A stretch of DNA of 64,000 nt from Sarcocystis neurona (taxonomy: Eukaryota > Apicomplexa > Conoidasida > Eucoccidiorida > Sarcocystidae). The first letter of the stretch is position 1; every line of letters begins with the position of its first letter. The position numbers and the translations under genes were made by a program. The stretch is from the NCBI GenBank assembly GCA_000727475.1, contig KL647288.1, positions 8,149,414 to 8,213,413 of the forward strand, in the 5' to 3' direction. Positions 35,901 through 49,043 of this stretch are shown piece by piece. Under the pieces are notes generated by a model, which saw nothing but the letters and a program-made list of their open reading frames with translations, did no database searches and was not told where the DNA came from.

Positions 35901-38900
35901 CACATGTGCATACGGTGCTGGATGCTACCGGATGCCGACTTTCACCGGAATGTACAGCACGTCGTAGCGGGTCTCCCCGTATTCAGACTCGTGATTCCAA
36001 CACCGGCGTGCAGAAGATTCACCCGTCATGTTGGAAACAAGTAACTACTAGTCGATTCATACAATTTTTACGTACGCGCGGTACTTCTCAGTAGATTTAT
36101 CGCTACAGGGCTACGCTTTCAACCACTCAGCCAGCAGACCACTATACACTTCTGCTGGGCCTATAGCGCCTCCATCCAGCAACAAGAGGAAGTGGATGTG
36201 CGGTCTGTGCGCAGCCAAATGCATACCAGTGCTCAGTTGACTCAGCATTTGACTCCTGCACGGAGACGAACGTGCTTGCATTACTAGCCTCTTTGCAAAG
36301 GGTTAAGCACACGGATAAATCTTAACCGTACAAGTTGAAGCCTGCGAGTCGTATCGTCTCAGTGGTGACATTATCTGTGGTGTACACCGCTGATGTGTTT
36401 ACCGAAAGCTGCCGATGTCCAGGGCTGTGCGCGTTTTTCGGTTTATCCAGAAGGTGATGAGCGTATCAGCGGAGACAAAAAGTTTGCCCATCGTAAGATG
36501 TAAGCCCACTTACCAGGGCTCGAATGTGCACGTATGTCCTAGACGGGCACCTACGTGTATTGTCCGCCATTGCGATCGACATTTTCGCTGGTCCTTCACA
36601 CACGCCAGCTCTGAAGGATTTGTCTCTCGTTTCCACAGTCAGCGAAGTCTTCTCTGAGAGGGCTAAATTGCAGCGTGACGCGCAACAAAGTGGTGTGCTA
36701 GGGGGGGTGGACGTCACCTTCACGTGTGTATTTACCGCTGTCTGTCCCTATCTGCTTACATGCGCCTGACACGTACAAGTGTATAATGCTGCAGTGTCCG
36801 GCTCCAGATACAGACACGGATCCGAATGTGTTCTCCATATGGTCACATGTAGAGGTCGGGTACATGCATGTGTGTATGTGCGGGTGTATGTTTGTGTGAT
36901 TGCGGTACCTATGGTGCGGCTTGTTAAAATGCGGCACCGGCCACATGTTGGACGCGACTACTGCGTTGCATAAGTTACTGCGAGTGGTTTTGCGACAAAT
37001 CTTTCACTGCAGCACGCTATTCACTAGACTACATTTGTGAGCGAGACCACGTATTCACAGACGGGCGTTCTGCGCGGACTGGGAACAAGAACTTTTGCAT
37101 GGCAATGCGTCAAATGTCGGTAGATTCGTACGGAGTATCTTCAGAGAGCCTCCGTGTACACCACCGTTTTATCCGCACATATGACGCCCACATTGTGCTG
37201 TGTACTTTAATGCAGCAGATCGTTCGCAACAAATCCTACGACAAATCTAACCTCGAAGTGCCGTAGTGACTTTGCTACCTTTGTGATGTAACATACATAC
37301 CGATAAAGAGACCTTTCATGCGCGGATCTGCCGTAGAGCATTTGTACATTACTGCGTTAAAAGGTCGGTGAGCTTCGTGCTCCCAATCGCCAAAAAGCTT
37401 ACGTGTACACCATCGATTTTGCCCTCCGCCTTCGAAATGTGTGTACGTCTACACAAACTGGGGGACGCTCTGCTTGTTCGTGACAGTTCTCGATTTTCCT
37501 TGGAGCATTCGCGACGCGGCCGTGGCGGCGCATTGTTTTTCAGTTCTGCCACATAGCATGAGCCTTTGTGCGTCGTGGTTGTTCGTGACTATATAGGCCT
37601 TGATGCCAAAGCCATCTGCGTAGCAATATATAATACTTTAGAACACAGCTGTGTGCAACGCAAGTTTCTTGGAACACACGTTACAGATACTGCATCGCCG
37701 AAGAGCGCGGGCTGGCTGGCTACACGGTGGTGGTTCGGTCCACGAACTGGTGAGCTGCCGTCAGAGTAAAATAGCTAGTTTCTACACAGGTGGGTCTCTC
37801 TGCGGGTTTTGTTACCCACTGAAATGACGTATTTTCTGTGATTTATCGCTTGCTTTCCCAGTTTATGCGCAATCCCAGCAGACTGTGGCACATTTTCCCT
37901 TGTTGTGCATTCACCTTGGCGACGGACTCGTCGCTTTCGCTTCACTACTAGCGATGCAACATGACGCGCATATTGACGCGCTGCGGTAGACACGTCTGTG
38001 GTGCAGCACCATCTGTTTTTCACCATTCTTGTTTTATCTTCTCTTTGCTCAGTTGTTCATCGCGGGAGTAGCCTTCTCTTCCGCCCGGGAAAGGATCCTT
38101 TCTTAAGACAGTACAGATCACAGGGTTCCTGCCGCCGCACGCTCCAGGGGTGGCGTGAGGAAGGAGCTTCTTTTTGGAATCAGCGATTCTTCTTTTTCTA
38201 TAGTACGATGTCCCCCTTCTTCCCAGTAGAGTTCAAGGCTCTGTGGTTCGAGCCCTGCAGTTTTCCACCTCCTTGTGGTGAACAGCGCAAGGTCCCATCT
38301 CCCCCGTAATCGTGAACTCGTAGTCGTTCCCGTTGAGGTCGGATATTTTATCGTCCCTCCTTTACCTTGCGAGTTTTCTAACTGAGTCAGCCGCCTGCTC
38401 GTGCAGGATTTCAACGCATGTGGGCTGCAGGAGAACTCCCCGTTTCTCATCGTGGATCTCCACACTTCACGCCACCTACCGGGGAGGATATCGAACATTC
38501 TCAGTAGTCGAAAGGCTGAGTCAGCTGATGCCGTAGCCTGCCTTGCAGCGCGCAGTATCCGTTTGCTCTGCAGTCGTTCCACCATCTGTAGGATCTTATT
38601 CAGCATGGGTGGGGATAGAAGCATACGTATATTCGGACATCTGTATAGTTTATAATCCTGCAGGAGCTTACTCCGTTAGCGGGATATCTTCATTCAGTCA
38701 CCACTTTGTTTACACTTTCTCCTTGTGCTTTCCATATATCATACGACATCTACCGTACCGCGCAGTCTCAAGCGTCACTGAATCCTGGGTTCCGTGACGC
38801 CGTTGCAGTCACTGTAGGTCTGCAGTGATGCCGTCCGCGTCGCGCCCCTACTCTCCGGTTGTTGGACACATTGTCACCTTGGCTATCAGCTTTTTCAACG

Positions 38901-39481
38901 ATCAGAGCGCATATTCCTTCCAATCTGCCCATATAGGTGTGATGAAACTAGCTGCGGTTCGGTGTACGTAAAAATTCATATCTGTCACTGGATGGCTTCT
39001 ACGTATTATTCACCATCACAAAGCAGTTTATACGCTGGGTGTTGAGGATGCCTTCGCAAAGAGTCTGCGCTGCGCGGACGACGCGACGCTTTTTTCCGCG
39101 TGTCCCGAGCCCGTTGTTGGATCCTACCAGTGTGCACAAACTCGTGACATCCAACCGCCACATTAGACGTGTATAGTTGTGCGCATGTCCAACGTGTATA
39201 TACTCATACGCAGATACGCTTCATTGCGTGCATACACGTAAATGTACACCGATAGGAGTACCTACGCGTACCTGGTGGGCGTGTGACTTTGGTCTGCCTA
39301 GCCGTGAGCGTTCACGTATGTATGTAATCTACCGTCTGCAAGCATGCACCAGAGTGTTAGTACGACTTCCGCATGTTGTAGATCCGCATATTTGTATCTC
39401 GCGGTTAGTGGATGCACAGTCGCGTACTAGCGTATACTTACAAGTGCCCTCTGACGCACCACCTTCTAGCACCACTTCATC
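32913..39481. other. 6.5-kb stretch without an assignable gene
   Basis: The sequence is mostly non-repetitive with short CA/TA blocks (34790-34830, 35110-35160). I found no recognisable protein. The most gene-like segments are on the minus strand at about 37400-38640 and are listed separately. On the plus strand a segment at about 36640-36710 reads SEVFSERAKLQRDAQQSG behind a good acceptor (CTCGTTTCCACAG), but I cannot link it to anything. Confidence 0.45.
37408..38637 (-). other. candidate exon cluster of an unidentified minus-strand gene
   Basis: Three segments have coding-like composition and good splice signals. The first, about 38630-38490, is open with LNKILQMVERLQSKR. The second, 38424-38366, has acceptor TTCTCCTGCAG and donor GCAAG then GTAAAG and reads PTCVEILHEQAADSVRKLA. 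The third, 37552 to about 37408, starts with an ATG, reads MAELKNNAPPRPRRECSKEN and ends at donor CAC then GTAAGC. The phases of the three do not join directly, so either exons are missing or some are chance. I do not recognise a family. Confidence 0.25.
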
Positions 39482-42400
39482 ATGGTGAATCTAAGTTTGA
39501 AAAAGGAAGGACGGCAGCGATCGCTGCGGGACCAGCGACGCGCCAAGGGCGCCGACGGTGACGAAACCGACTCCCAATCAGACAGTACGTCAACAGCACG
39601 ATCTGTACATACACATATACATGTTCCATTGCGATGTGTTTGGGTGTACATTCGTGTAATTCACGTATATGCAGCTGTCTGGGACAATAGACCGCACCGT
39701 GCTGAGTAGCAAAAGTCCGTAGCTACATATGTCTGCACGTTTGTGTGAATCCTCCCTTTAACGTCTATGGGTGAATGCCTTATCAAGCAGCCTACGAGGG
39801 AGGTGCACTTAATCTTGTGGCTGCGCGGCCGCAGAACGCTCTGCCGCATGCTATAAAGAGTGTTATCTACCGATCACGTAATCGCCAAACTTAGAGTTTG
39901 CAGTCGCGAACAGGCTCTTCCGAGCTGCACGGTGAGTGCAGCCAGAACAGCAGAGACCTCTTCTTTATCAAGAGCGGCAAGCGTCGCATGGGGCTACAAG
40001 GGCTACGACAAGGGCAGCGTTTTTAACAACCGCAATAGCTACAACCGTTGAAATAAGAGTAATAACAGTTGCAGATAGTACAGCAGCGAGGGCGTGGCCG
40101 ACAGCAGCACAGGTAACAGGGGCAGTTCCAACAGCGGCAACAGCGGGAGGGAAATAAACGGCCGCAACATCATTAACACCATTGACAGGAACACCAGAAG
40201 GGACGGAATCAGAGGCAGCAGCTACGTAGCACCACCAGCAGCAACACAGGGAGCGTCAACACAGTCAGCTACACCAGCTGCAGTACTGCGCAGCTTCCTG
40301 TGTTGTCTGTGCTACATCACCCACGTCACACGGCAGCAGCACCAATAGCTGCAACAGGGGGATTCTGCATCTGTGGTTTGGTCCATTTGTAGCCGATTTC
40401 TACGGCTTCTCCTCCCTCACCCGTCCTGCGTGCGACCGACACTATGTGGCGTTAATGCGCGTAAAAGTGTCTGTTGTTGAGAAGACTACCTTTCTGTGTG
40501 CACTACGGATGTCGTGGACAGCTCTCTTCTCTTTTGGAACCCACCCCATGCCTATTATGGCATTCATTCCTCTATGTGCCTCTCTTTTTCTGCGGTTCTC
40601 TCCAGCGGCAATCGACCAGAATTCCAAAGGATCGCATTTGAAGAACCGGACAAAGCAGCTGCCGTGGTCTTGCCTGCTTTCTTACGCGGCTCCGATGATC
40701 GGAGCAGGCGGAATGAATTTCACTCTCACTACGTTTGCTGCTTATTTCTATACAGACATCATGGGAGTCAGTGCTGGTAGGCCTTCTACCCTTCTGTCTT
40801 AAGTCTACATATACACATGTACGCGTGCTTTTAAAAATGTACGTAAATGAATTTCTTCTTATCTGCACGTCTTCGTGTGACACAGCAGATTCTTGTGCAG
40901 GGAGGCGTGTAATTTGTACTGTTTTTTGCGTGCTCTGATAGCAGTATCCCAACGGATGTGTGTACGTACGTATGCAGAGCATGTTCCCACGTGTATACAG
41001 AGTGTAGCTTCCTGAACAAGAGACGCGGAAGTTGCCATACGTGCATGTTTCGGGCACTTAGTCATGCTGTGTACCTACACCCGTGTAGCACAACGCGCCG
41101 GCGTCATCTAAAACACTGCGAATGCCACCTGCGCCTCGGAATGTGTCAGTTGGTGTGTAGTTGTGAGCGTTTCCTGCGGTCCCGGCGTCTGTGAAGGCTT
41201 CCTCGATAGCCTATCAGTTGCGTTTACCGTCCCCGCGCATGCAGTAGGCTTTCTCTTTCTTTGGCGTCACCGTGGAGCCCGTTGTTTTCGTCGGCAGGTA
41301 CCACAGTCGCCCTGCTGCCGTCCCTGCATATTATCGGCGTCCACCTGTCGCGTTAGTGAACGTGTGCAAGACTGCGTGTAAAAATGTCTCGGAAGACACA
41401 CCGCACTGGCTTTAATGTATCTGTGGGCACTGGTGTTACGCTGCAACATGGTCCATCGTTTTCTTTCTTTGGAGTCTGGCTTTTCTTGTGGAGACTCGCA
41501 CTTCGGACCGTTGCGTCTGCATTTGTACTACCGCCTCGTTGCGCGTGAACCACGAACTTTTCCTCTGCCGCAGTCGCTGGCGGAGCGGCACTGCTCTGTT
41601 TTTTTGTTGCATGCGGTAGTCTTTTGCTGCTCGAGCTTCCACAGCAACGTTCAACACTTCTGTTTTGCTGTGGCCTGTGCTGCTGCACACCGCGTTTCGT
41701 TGTTGTTGTTACTGCTGCTGCTGGTGCAGGCGCTGTAGGGAAGATTCAGATGTGCCTGATGCTAATGTATGCTGCGTCGGAGCCCGTTTTCGGGTGGCTC
41801 AGCGATATCACGGGAGGCTGGGTCCAGCAGAAACTTGGCCGTCGAAAACCGTACCTTGCTGTTTCTGCTGTTCTGCATGCCGGTAAGAAAAAGACGCAAC
41901 GCGAGTTTGCTTTAACGACACGTGGAGGTCGAAATGCACATCTACAGCGGTATTTGTGAAGACTTCGAGTTGTACCGCTTGATGTCGAGATCTGTCTGTT
42001 GACCGTGTGTGTTTGTTGAAACGCGTGGTACGCGAGCACGCACACGGATTGATACGGGTTTGCGTAACGGTACGAGCCTGTATGTGTGCGTGGGGAAGTA
42101 CGCACAGCTGAGTGTGAAATTGGACGCAGTGTACGTTTGTGCAAGTGAATTGCTAGATACGTAAAGAGCTCGAGTTGCGCTCGAGTTGCGCTCGAGTTGC
42201 GCGAAACCTTTTGATCTTCGTCCGTCCGCTTGTGAATTCTGCACGCTTCTCAAGATATGACGTCTGCTTTTATACGAAGTAGGTGAAACATTTCTCAGTC
42301 GAAGGGGACAGCGAAAGAGCGGAGGGTCTCGCCTTTGCCGAGGGCTACGTGTGTACATACGTACGTCTAGCGGGAGGCGCTCCGATCAGACTACGTAAAG

Positions 42401-45400
42401 CAGAGGAATGATTCATCATTGAATATTTGCATGTCGCATTCTTGTGCCGCCGAGGGGGCTTTTTTCCTTTATTGAGTTGTTGGGGTTCGTATATGAGTTT
42501 GTGTTGCATGATGTCAGCGCATGACCGACTGTTCGGTTCCCACGCGCATGCCCTTGAACGTACAGTGCTTTGGCGAAGGGGAATCTACATCCCGCATGTA
42601 TTTTGTTCTTGACTCCGTTTCTTCCACCATTCTTCCTGCCGCTTACTCTCGCACTCCTTATGCCCCTCACGTTGCCGACTGCTTCGTCGCGTCGTTGTCC
42701 TTTTCACCCCGCGTTGCTGCCTACTACTACTCGTCCTCTGCTGTTTTCTGTCTCTCTGTCTACGCCTTCCAGACTGTCTCTTCTGTATATTGATCTCACC
42801 TCCGCATGCCGCCTTCTCTATACGTCTCAAGTATCTCGTTATCGCGTATACATTTGTACCCTGTTTTTCTTCGTCTGAGCGCTTGTTAGCTCTTCATTTT
42901 CCTCCGCGTTCGAGTTCTGCCAGACACTCAATTTTTCCCGCCTACCTCCTCCTCATCCGACGTGTCGTCCGTGTGTCTCCCGCTACAGTTGTCTGCGCCC
43001 TCTTTTTCTTCCTGATTTCTTGTGTTTCGCTGGTGGTAGATGTGTCTTGTTCTAGCAGGAACCCCTCGTGCCCCGGTGATCTCTGCCTTGCAAATGATGG
43101 TATGTTCCGCGACTTGTTATTCCGTAAGTAAGGGACATCTTTTTTGTGCGAGCTCGCGCTGTCTGTCCCTGCTGGTCTCTGCAGTTACATTTATTTGTCT
43201 TATGAGCCCACCCACTTCATTGTCGAGGGACAACGGGTTGGTTCAGTGGGGCTTCATCTTCGTTACGCTGCTAGGCCTCTCCTGGGGCTGCAACGAAGTC
43301 GTTTATCAGGCCTTGGGGGCACAACTTACCTTCGACTACGATGAAAGAACCAAGCTTCAGGTCAGTAAAGCAGCTACAAGGCAGACACAGACACAGACAC
43401 AGACACGCACACAGACACAGACACACAGACACAGACACAGACACAGACACAGACACAGACACCCCCCCCCCCCCCCCACACACACACACACATGCACACT
43501 TACACTCATAGTTATATATATATATACGTATGTGTACGTAGATGTGTATATATGTACCGCCCCTGTGTACGTGTAGTTGAATCGAGTGCCGAGCAGTCTC
43601 CAGTTTGCGAAGGTTCGAAGGCCTGCAGCTCTTGGGTGCACCTGCTGGCACTGTTGGGCTTAGGTTGAACTGCAGCACACGAAAGGTTATGCACGTGCGG
43701 CTGCTAATGCGGCAGTAGTGGAACAGGTAGTGCGTTGTTTGTGATTTCGCCGTGTCTGTCTCAGGGATGCTGCTACTACTGCTAATGCTGCTCCTCGTGT
43801 GATGAATTTACTGGTGTTCTTCACCTGCGGCTGTGCTGTGGTATCGTTGGCGCCAGGCGATTGCGGTTTCTGTGGTGACCGTGGGGTCAACCTCGTGCGG
43901 GCTTCTGCACGGGATTCTGGGAAGCACGCTCGGTTCGTCCTTCGAAGCCGTGCGCCTTCGCTTTGCGATTCTTGCGGCTGTGTACGGAGGTCTTTTCGTA
44001 ATCGGTTCTTTGACGTTGGTGTTCGTGGTAAAGGAGGAAACCGTTGAGAAAGTATACGGCGAGTCCCTCGAAGCACAAACATTCGGAGAGTGGGTTCGTG
44101 CTGGCCTTCTATCTTTGAAGCAAACGTTCCTCAACTTGTAAGCACGCAGGCACATCAACTGTATGTCGGAATAGCCGGAAGAGGATGTACAGGCGTAACA
44201 GCTAGCGGGGGAAGGAGGCGAGGACTGCGGCCAGCTTGTCATACGGAGAAATATACATGAATTAGCTAAAGACACAGTACCAGCCGAGTGCGCCACCGTC
44301 GGGTTTGTGTCACGCACTATCCCACGGTGCAAACGCAGTGTATGCTAGTGCTGCACGTTTCGCAGCTGCGTATGTAGCGTGCAGATAGGTCGTGGTAGGG
44401 TTGCCGCTTGAGCAGCGGCGCATGTTGCAAATGAAACAACTGATGGTCGTGAGTGTACACTAGGTGCTCCCGACAGACGCAGGGCAGATGTTCACACCGC
44501 AGTTACAGTGTATGCATGCGATCGGCAGGTGCACCTGTAGTACATCAGGAAGAGTGTACCACGACTAATATATGACTGATGTTGTAGTGAGGGTATTATT
44601 GTTTTCTTATGGTTTCTGCCTTTGTTGCGATTACCTGCTTCCCACTCCGTCTCAGCAGACAAGTTCTGTGCGCGTGCGAAGGAACGGGTGGTGCTATCGT
44701 CACATATGTATGCATTCAGAACATCTCGTCGAAGATGTGTGTGGGTGCGCCAGAAGTGCAGCTGTGTGCGTCTGGCTACGTCGCGTGGCTACCGGGATCC
44801 CACCCATATTTGCGTACTCGTCACACTAGATGCATGATCCACCTGAGAAGCACTACCACACGCACTTAGTAGACACACGTGAATGTTCGTGCACTTTTTT
44901 GTGTGTTTACCCAGAGGTATATCTTTATGCGGTAGTGGTACTAGCCTGACAAACCCACGTCCATCATCCTGAATGACTCCGTATACACAGTGACGTGCAC
45001 TTGTGTATGCAGGTGTGTATATGGATGGATCCGCGTGTATGGACGAGTACGCTTGCTCGTTCTGCGCGATTTGAGCCTGATAACCTCGTACTCCGCCGCT
45101 CTGTTGTGTGTGACTACCTCCGTTTTTCGGTTTTGCAGCCCCTTTTTCCTCCTGGTCGTTTGTTACTCATGCACCATTATCGCTGGTGCAGTGACGCCGA
45201 TGATGTTGCCATACTTCTGCAAGCACATTGTTCAGTCGACCTTCGCAACGGATTGGGCGCCGCTGCTTTTCACAGCAAGCGCGGTCGTTGGCATGCCCAT
45301 ATGGGTGTTCCTGGGCAGCAGCTATGTTGGTTTGGAGAAAAAGTGGCGGTTCCTGATGTCGGGGGTAAGCACACAGCCACACGTTGTCATATGCCGTAGC

Positions 45401-48400
45401 CTCGGCGCCCTATGTAAATGGGTTTAATTGATGTCCTGATACACACGTGTACATTGCGGTGGTTTGTGTGAACGTAGGTGATCAACGCTCGTGTAAACGG
45501 AGAGTGGTGCGCAAGTCTTGTACATGCAGATACACCAAGGTTTAGGCTTTCGTATGGACAGAAGATGCGTAGTGGTGTGAAGGAATGTACAAATATATTC
45601 GACGTGTAATCGTGTCCTTAAGACTGCCTATCCGCAGCGAAGAGCATTGATAATTTGAGCACGTTTTTGCGGACAGCTAATATGAAGCACACGAGCGCGT
45701 GAACGTGTCGTCGTTGGGCATTCCGAGCGTGCCACTGACTGGCAGCGTGATCCGGTGTTTCCCCCTCGTGCAGTCGCTGTTAAAAGGAAAATAGGTCTGC
45801 ATTTTATTCCTTCGGTTTTTACAAAAACTGGCAGCTGGTGTTTGTGCAGCTACTACTGCACACAGGGCTTACGCAAATGTTACGGTGCGTTGCAAGTGAC
45901 AAGAACTACTGCACAGCACATATGGCCACGTAGGCCGTACTGGAGACAGTGACTGATACTCTCTCTTTTCTTTGCGTCTGCATATATATATATATATATA
46001 TATCTGCTGGTTAGTGCATCTTCAGCTGCCATTTTCACCGATTAGACTGCATGATGCATCTCTGTACCCCTGCAGCCCTAAACATGTCGTAATGTCCGAC
46101 AGTGGGTTCGCGTGAGTACAGCGGTAGCTACTTCCACATACATTTTCAGGATATCTGAAGGACTGTATCTCTCGTGCACGCATATGTGTGCACTGCCAAA
46201 ATGAGTACGTACCCGGTTACTTTTGTACACTCATCACGAGGGTAAGTTGTTGTGGGGATGAGCACTCGCACGAGTTCATTCATGGTGCAGCGCGTACGCA
46301 GCTGGATGGATAGCGCGGTTTCAAAATGGAGGAAACTCGTGGGGATGTGGATGCGTGGTAACTGTATCTCGCAATTGATCAGGTGCTGCACTCTTGTGCG
46401 GGTGTGTCTGACCCTATGTCTGTTACCGCCCGATAACCGAACAGTGCACGAGCACGAGTGACGACCAGCGTTGCGCTACGTGGTCCGCGGTTGAAGCGCA
46501 GAGCTTGCCAACTGAGATCTTCTGCGCCAGCAGTGAGTGCTTCTGGACGCTTTGTTCGTCTGTGTTTGCGCGTGTGTATGTAAAGGAAGGTGTGCGTGTA
46601 CAGCCACGTAGAGGTAGGAGCGCGTACAATATAAACGTGTATGTACGGTGCATTGCCTGATGTGTTGCTGCTGTTGTTGCAGATGTGGCTGTCGCTTTTT
46701 TTGGGCCTGTCGGCTCTTTTCGTGAGGGCAGGAGACAATGCCATGTTTATCACATTCTCCGTCTTAGGGGGCCTCGCGATGGGTGGCTACTTCGCTACTC
46801 CTGAAGCCATGAAGCCTGACGTTGTCGACTACGACGAATTCCTGACGGGTGCCAGGTGCTGAAAGTGTAGATGTATATGCAGGGATAGAGAAGCGCTGAT
46901 GTATCTTCGTATGTAGGGGTATGCTGAGGGACAGCGACACGTCTTGATAGCCAGCTCGGGGCAAACGTGTGTGGGCACGTACACAAACAGAGTAGGTGTG
47001 CGGGCGTGTGCAAATTTGGGACTAGTCTTTGTAGGCCGTCAAGGTGGACAGGTCTCAAGCCATTGTTGCACATCTTCAGGAGATCAGAAATACAGCAGTA
47101 GCATACACCACCTGTTGTTCACATCCGTTTTTGCAAACACATATGCATGTACACATGTGTACGTGTACGGACAAATATACTTGTGTCGTCCTTCCGACGA
47201 AAGTGCTTCGCAGGTCTGCGCTGGACTCGCAAGGGATACCTCCGTGTAGGAGACCCGTGTAGCGTCCTTGCTGGCAGTTGACACTTCTCTATCGCGTGGG
47301 TGGCTGTTCGACGATGCGGGTGTATGTCAGTGCATTTGTGCGCCCGTGCAAGTACCTTTGAGTCGTCTTCTACGTGTGCGTCGACACAGTGGCGACCTCG
47401 TCGAATTTCACAGGACAGGGTGTCCAAGCTGCTCTCGAAGACGTCGCTGAGTCAACCCTCACGTAGGTCCGGTTTACGGACCTCAATCGCTGTGTAGTGC
47501 TGGCAGAGAAGCCCGCCACCACCCTTGTAAAGAGAGCGTGATCGTCCAGCCGCATACGCTGGAACAAGTGCGAGTTCAGACAGCAGGGACTCACCCACGA
47601 TGTTTGCATTTGGGAAAGATGTGCTGCCGGCTGAGTTCTTCCAAGAGGCCGCTGCGTGTGCAACCATCTGCTATTGTACCTGTAGACATGAAGCTCGATT
47701 TGCGGGAGTTTTCATGTTCTTTGCAAATATCCTGGCGGGAATAGCGTTGGAGGTCGTGCTGCTGGTGCTGGAGCACGTTGGATACGACGGGTCGAAGCAG
47801 ATGGGCGAACCCGAACCGGACGCTGTCAACATGACTGTCCGCGTGGGCTACGGGGCCACCCTGGCCTTCATGCTGGTCTGCATCATACCTACCATGATTT
47901 TCTATCCGATCACGAGGAAAACACACGCTGTAAGGCGCACGAGCGTTGACTTGCATCTGTGTGTAGGGTGCGAGGGATCTCGTGGTTTCTGAAGAAAGTG
48001 TAGCAGGCAGACACTTGGAGTCGCTTCTCCTGTGCCAAGTTACTCAAAGCCAGCCTGGATGCTGGAGAGGAGACTGTCAAAACAATAGAAGAATGCAGTT
48101 ACTATAGTGGGGCCTTGAGGGATTGATGGCGTTGTGCGGTTGCCGAAAAGCGTCACATGTATCTGCGGCATGTCCAACCCCATACCTTCACTCGTACGTG
48201 GACACGCGTGTTTAGAGCGCACAACCACCTCACTAACAATTTGATGACTACGATCGTCGCTTGCTGTTAGCTTGCAGTCATTTCTCAGTCACACGTGTAC
48301 CACAGCAATGGTCGCACGCGAGTGAGACTGAAAGTATAACATAGTCTTCACACGTAGTTAGTATTTTCAGAGTTCTGAGGAAACTTGGAAGGAAGCCGAG

Positions 48401-49043
48401 GAGGTTCGTATCCAGGATTTGGAAGCGTATGAATGGGGATCGTGATTGGGAAGGCGCAGAGTCCTGTTCACAGGTGTGGAGTTTTTTAATGGTGAAATAC
48501 TAAAACGTTGGAGGCGAGATTAGTTTGTTGCAGCCTGCGGTGCCCGCGTAAAACTTTCTGCGAGCTTTGTCACCGACGACTCCTGTTTCCTTCTCGATAG
48601 ATAGCTTCTGATATCCAGGGCACTGAGGGGGACCTGCACGAGCAAGCAGTGGATCCGTTCACAGACACTGTGAACGTGGAATCTGCGACAGTCTCCGAAG
48701 CACTGCGAACACAAGTTTTTAGAGATACTCTCTAAGATTCGGTTTTGTCCCTGAGTGGTCATTTATTTTCTTTCTGTTTGGGTTGACGTCTTCATTTTTG
48801 TAGGATATTCTAGCAGCGACCCAGAAACGCATGGACGGTGAACACGTTGCAGACCCGTTGTACGGCGGGGCGCCTCTACCTCCTTACGAGAACGTGCCGC
48901 TGGCGATAAGAATGGGCACAGCAGAAGCAGTTGAGCAGCAGACGATCACCCGTGGATCTTCCTTCTTTCAGCAAGTGGGAATGGAAGTCGGGGCTCTCAC
49001 GGGCTCCCACGGAAGTCGTTCCGGCATTCGTAATGTGCCGTGA
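39482..49043 (+). CDS. GPH-family (MFS_2, melibiose-carrier-like) sugar transporter
   Basis: This polytopic membrane transporter of the glycoside-pentoside-hexuronide:cation symporter family is expected to move a sugar with a cation. Nine exons join in phase: 39482-39584, 40606-40776, 41730-41882, 43185-43360, 43857-44137, 45139-45364, 46683-46855, 47686-47929 and 48804-49043, giving 588 residues. Family marks are GAGGMNFTLTTFAAYFYTDI (helix 1), SEPVFGWLSDITGG and LGRRKPYL (helix 2-3 loop), YQALGAQLTFDYDERTKLQ (central loop), PEAMKPDVVDYDEFLTGAR and the last helices ending near FYPITRK. The N-terminus is short, charged and cytosolic-looking. The cytosolic tail contains GGAPLPPYENVP. The splice at 41730 was preferred over a later AG because it keeps the spacing GVSAGAVGKIQ...EPVFGW seen in melibiose carriers. 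A longer 3' model exists (see the entry at 49705). The substrate cannot be read from the sequence. Confidence 0.93.
42169..42201. repeat. 11-base tandem repeat, three copies
   Basis: CTCGAGTTGCG occurs three times in tandem in the third intron of the transporter gene. Confidence 0.95.
43381..43500. repeat. CAGACA microsatellite, poly-C run and CA run
   Basis: Directly after the exon 4 donor of the transporter lies (ACAGAC)n with a few interruptions, then a run of about 17 C, then (CA)n. On the minus strand it reads as a long stop-free frame of Cys-Leu/Ser-Val dipeptides, which is not a gene. Confidence 0.95.
48520..48660 (-). other. antisense candidate terminal exon inside the last transporter intron
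   Basis: On the minus strand a segment behind an acceptor (GCTCGTGCAG) reads VPLSALDIRSYLSRRKQESS through to a TAA stop, with charged, non-repetitive composition. It could be a chance frame, or the last exon of a gene running antisense. It could be attached in phase 0 to the helical-repeat gene only if that gene skipped its own stop at 51053, for which I see no strong donor. Confidence 0.2.

Noticed and set aside
36061..36180. GGCTGAGTGGTTGAAAGCG on the minus strand resembling the D arm of a serine or leucine tRNA
   Set aside because: The following hairpin does not place a uridine before an anticodon in a seven-base loop, and no T arm follows. At most it is a decayed tRNA-derived element.
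43357..43678. Minus-strand frames of Cys-Leu or Ser-Val dipeptide repeats
   Set aside because: They are translations of the CAGACA/CA microsatellite and poly-C run in the transporter intron.
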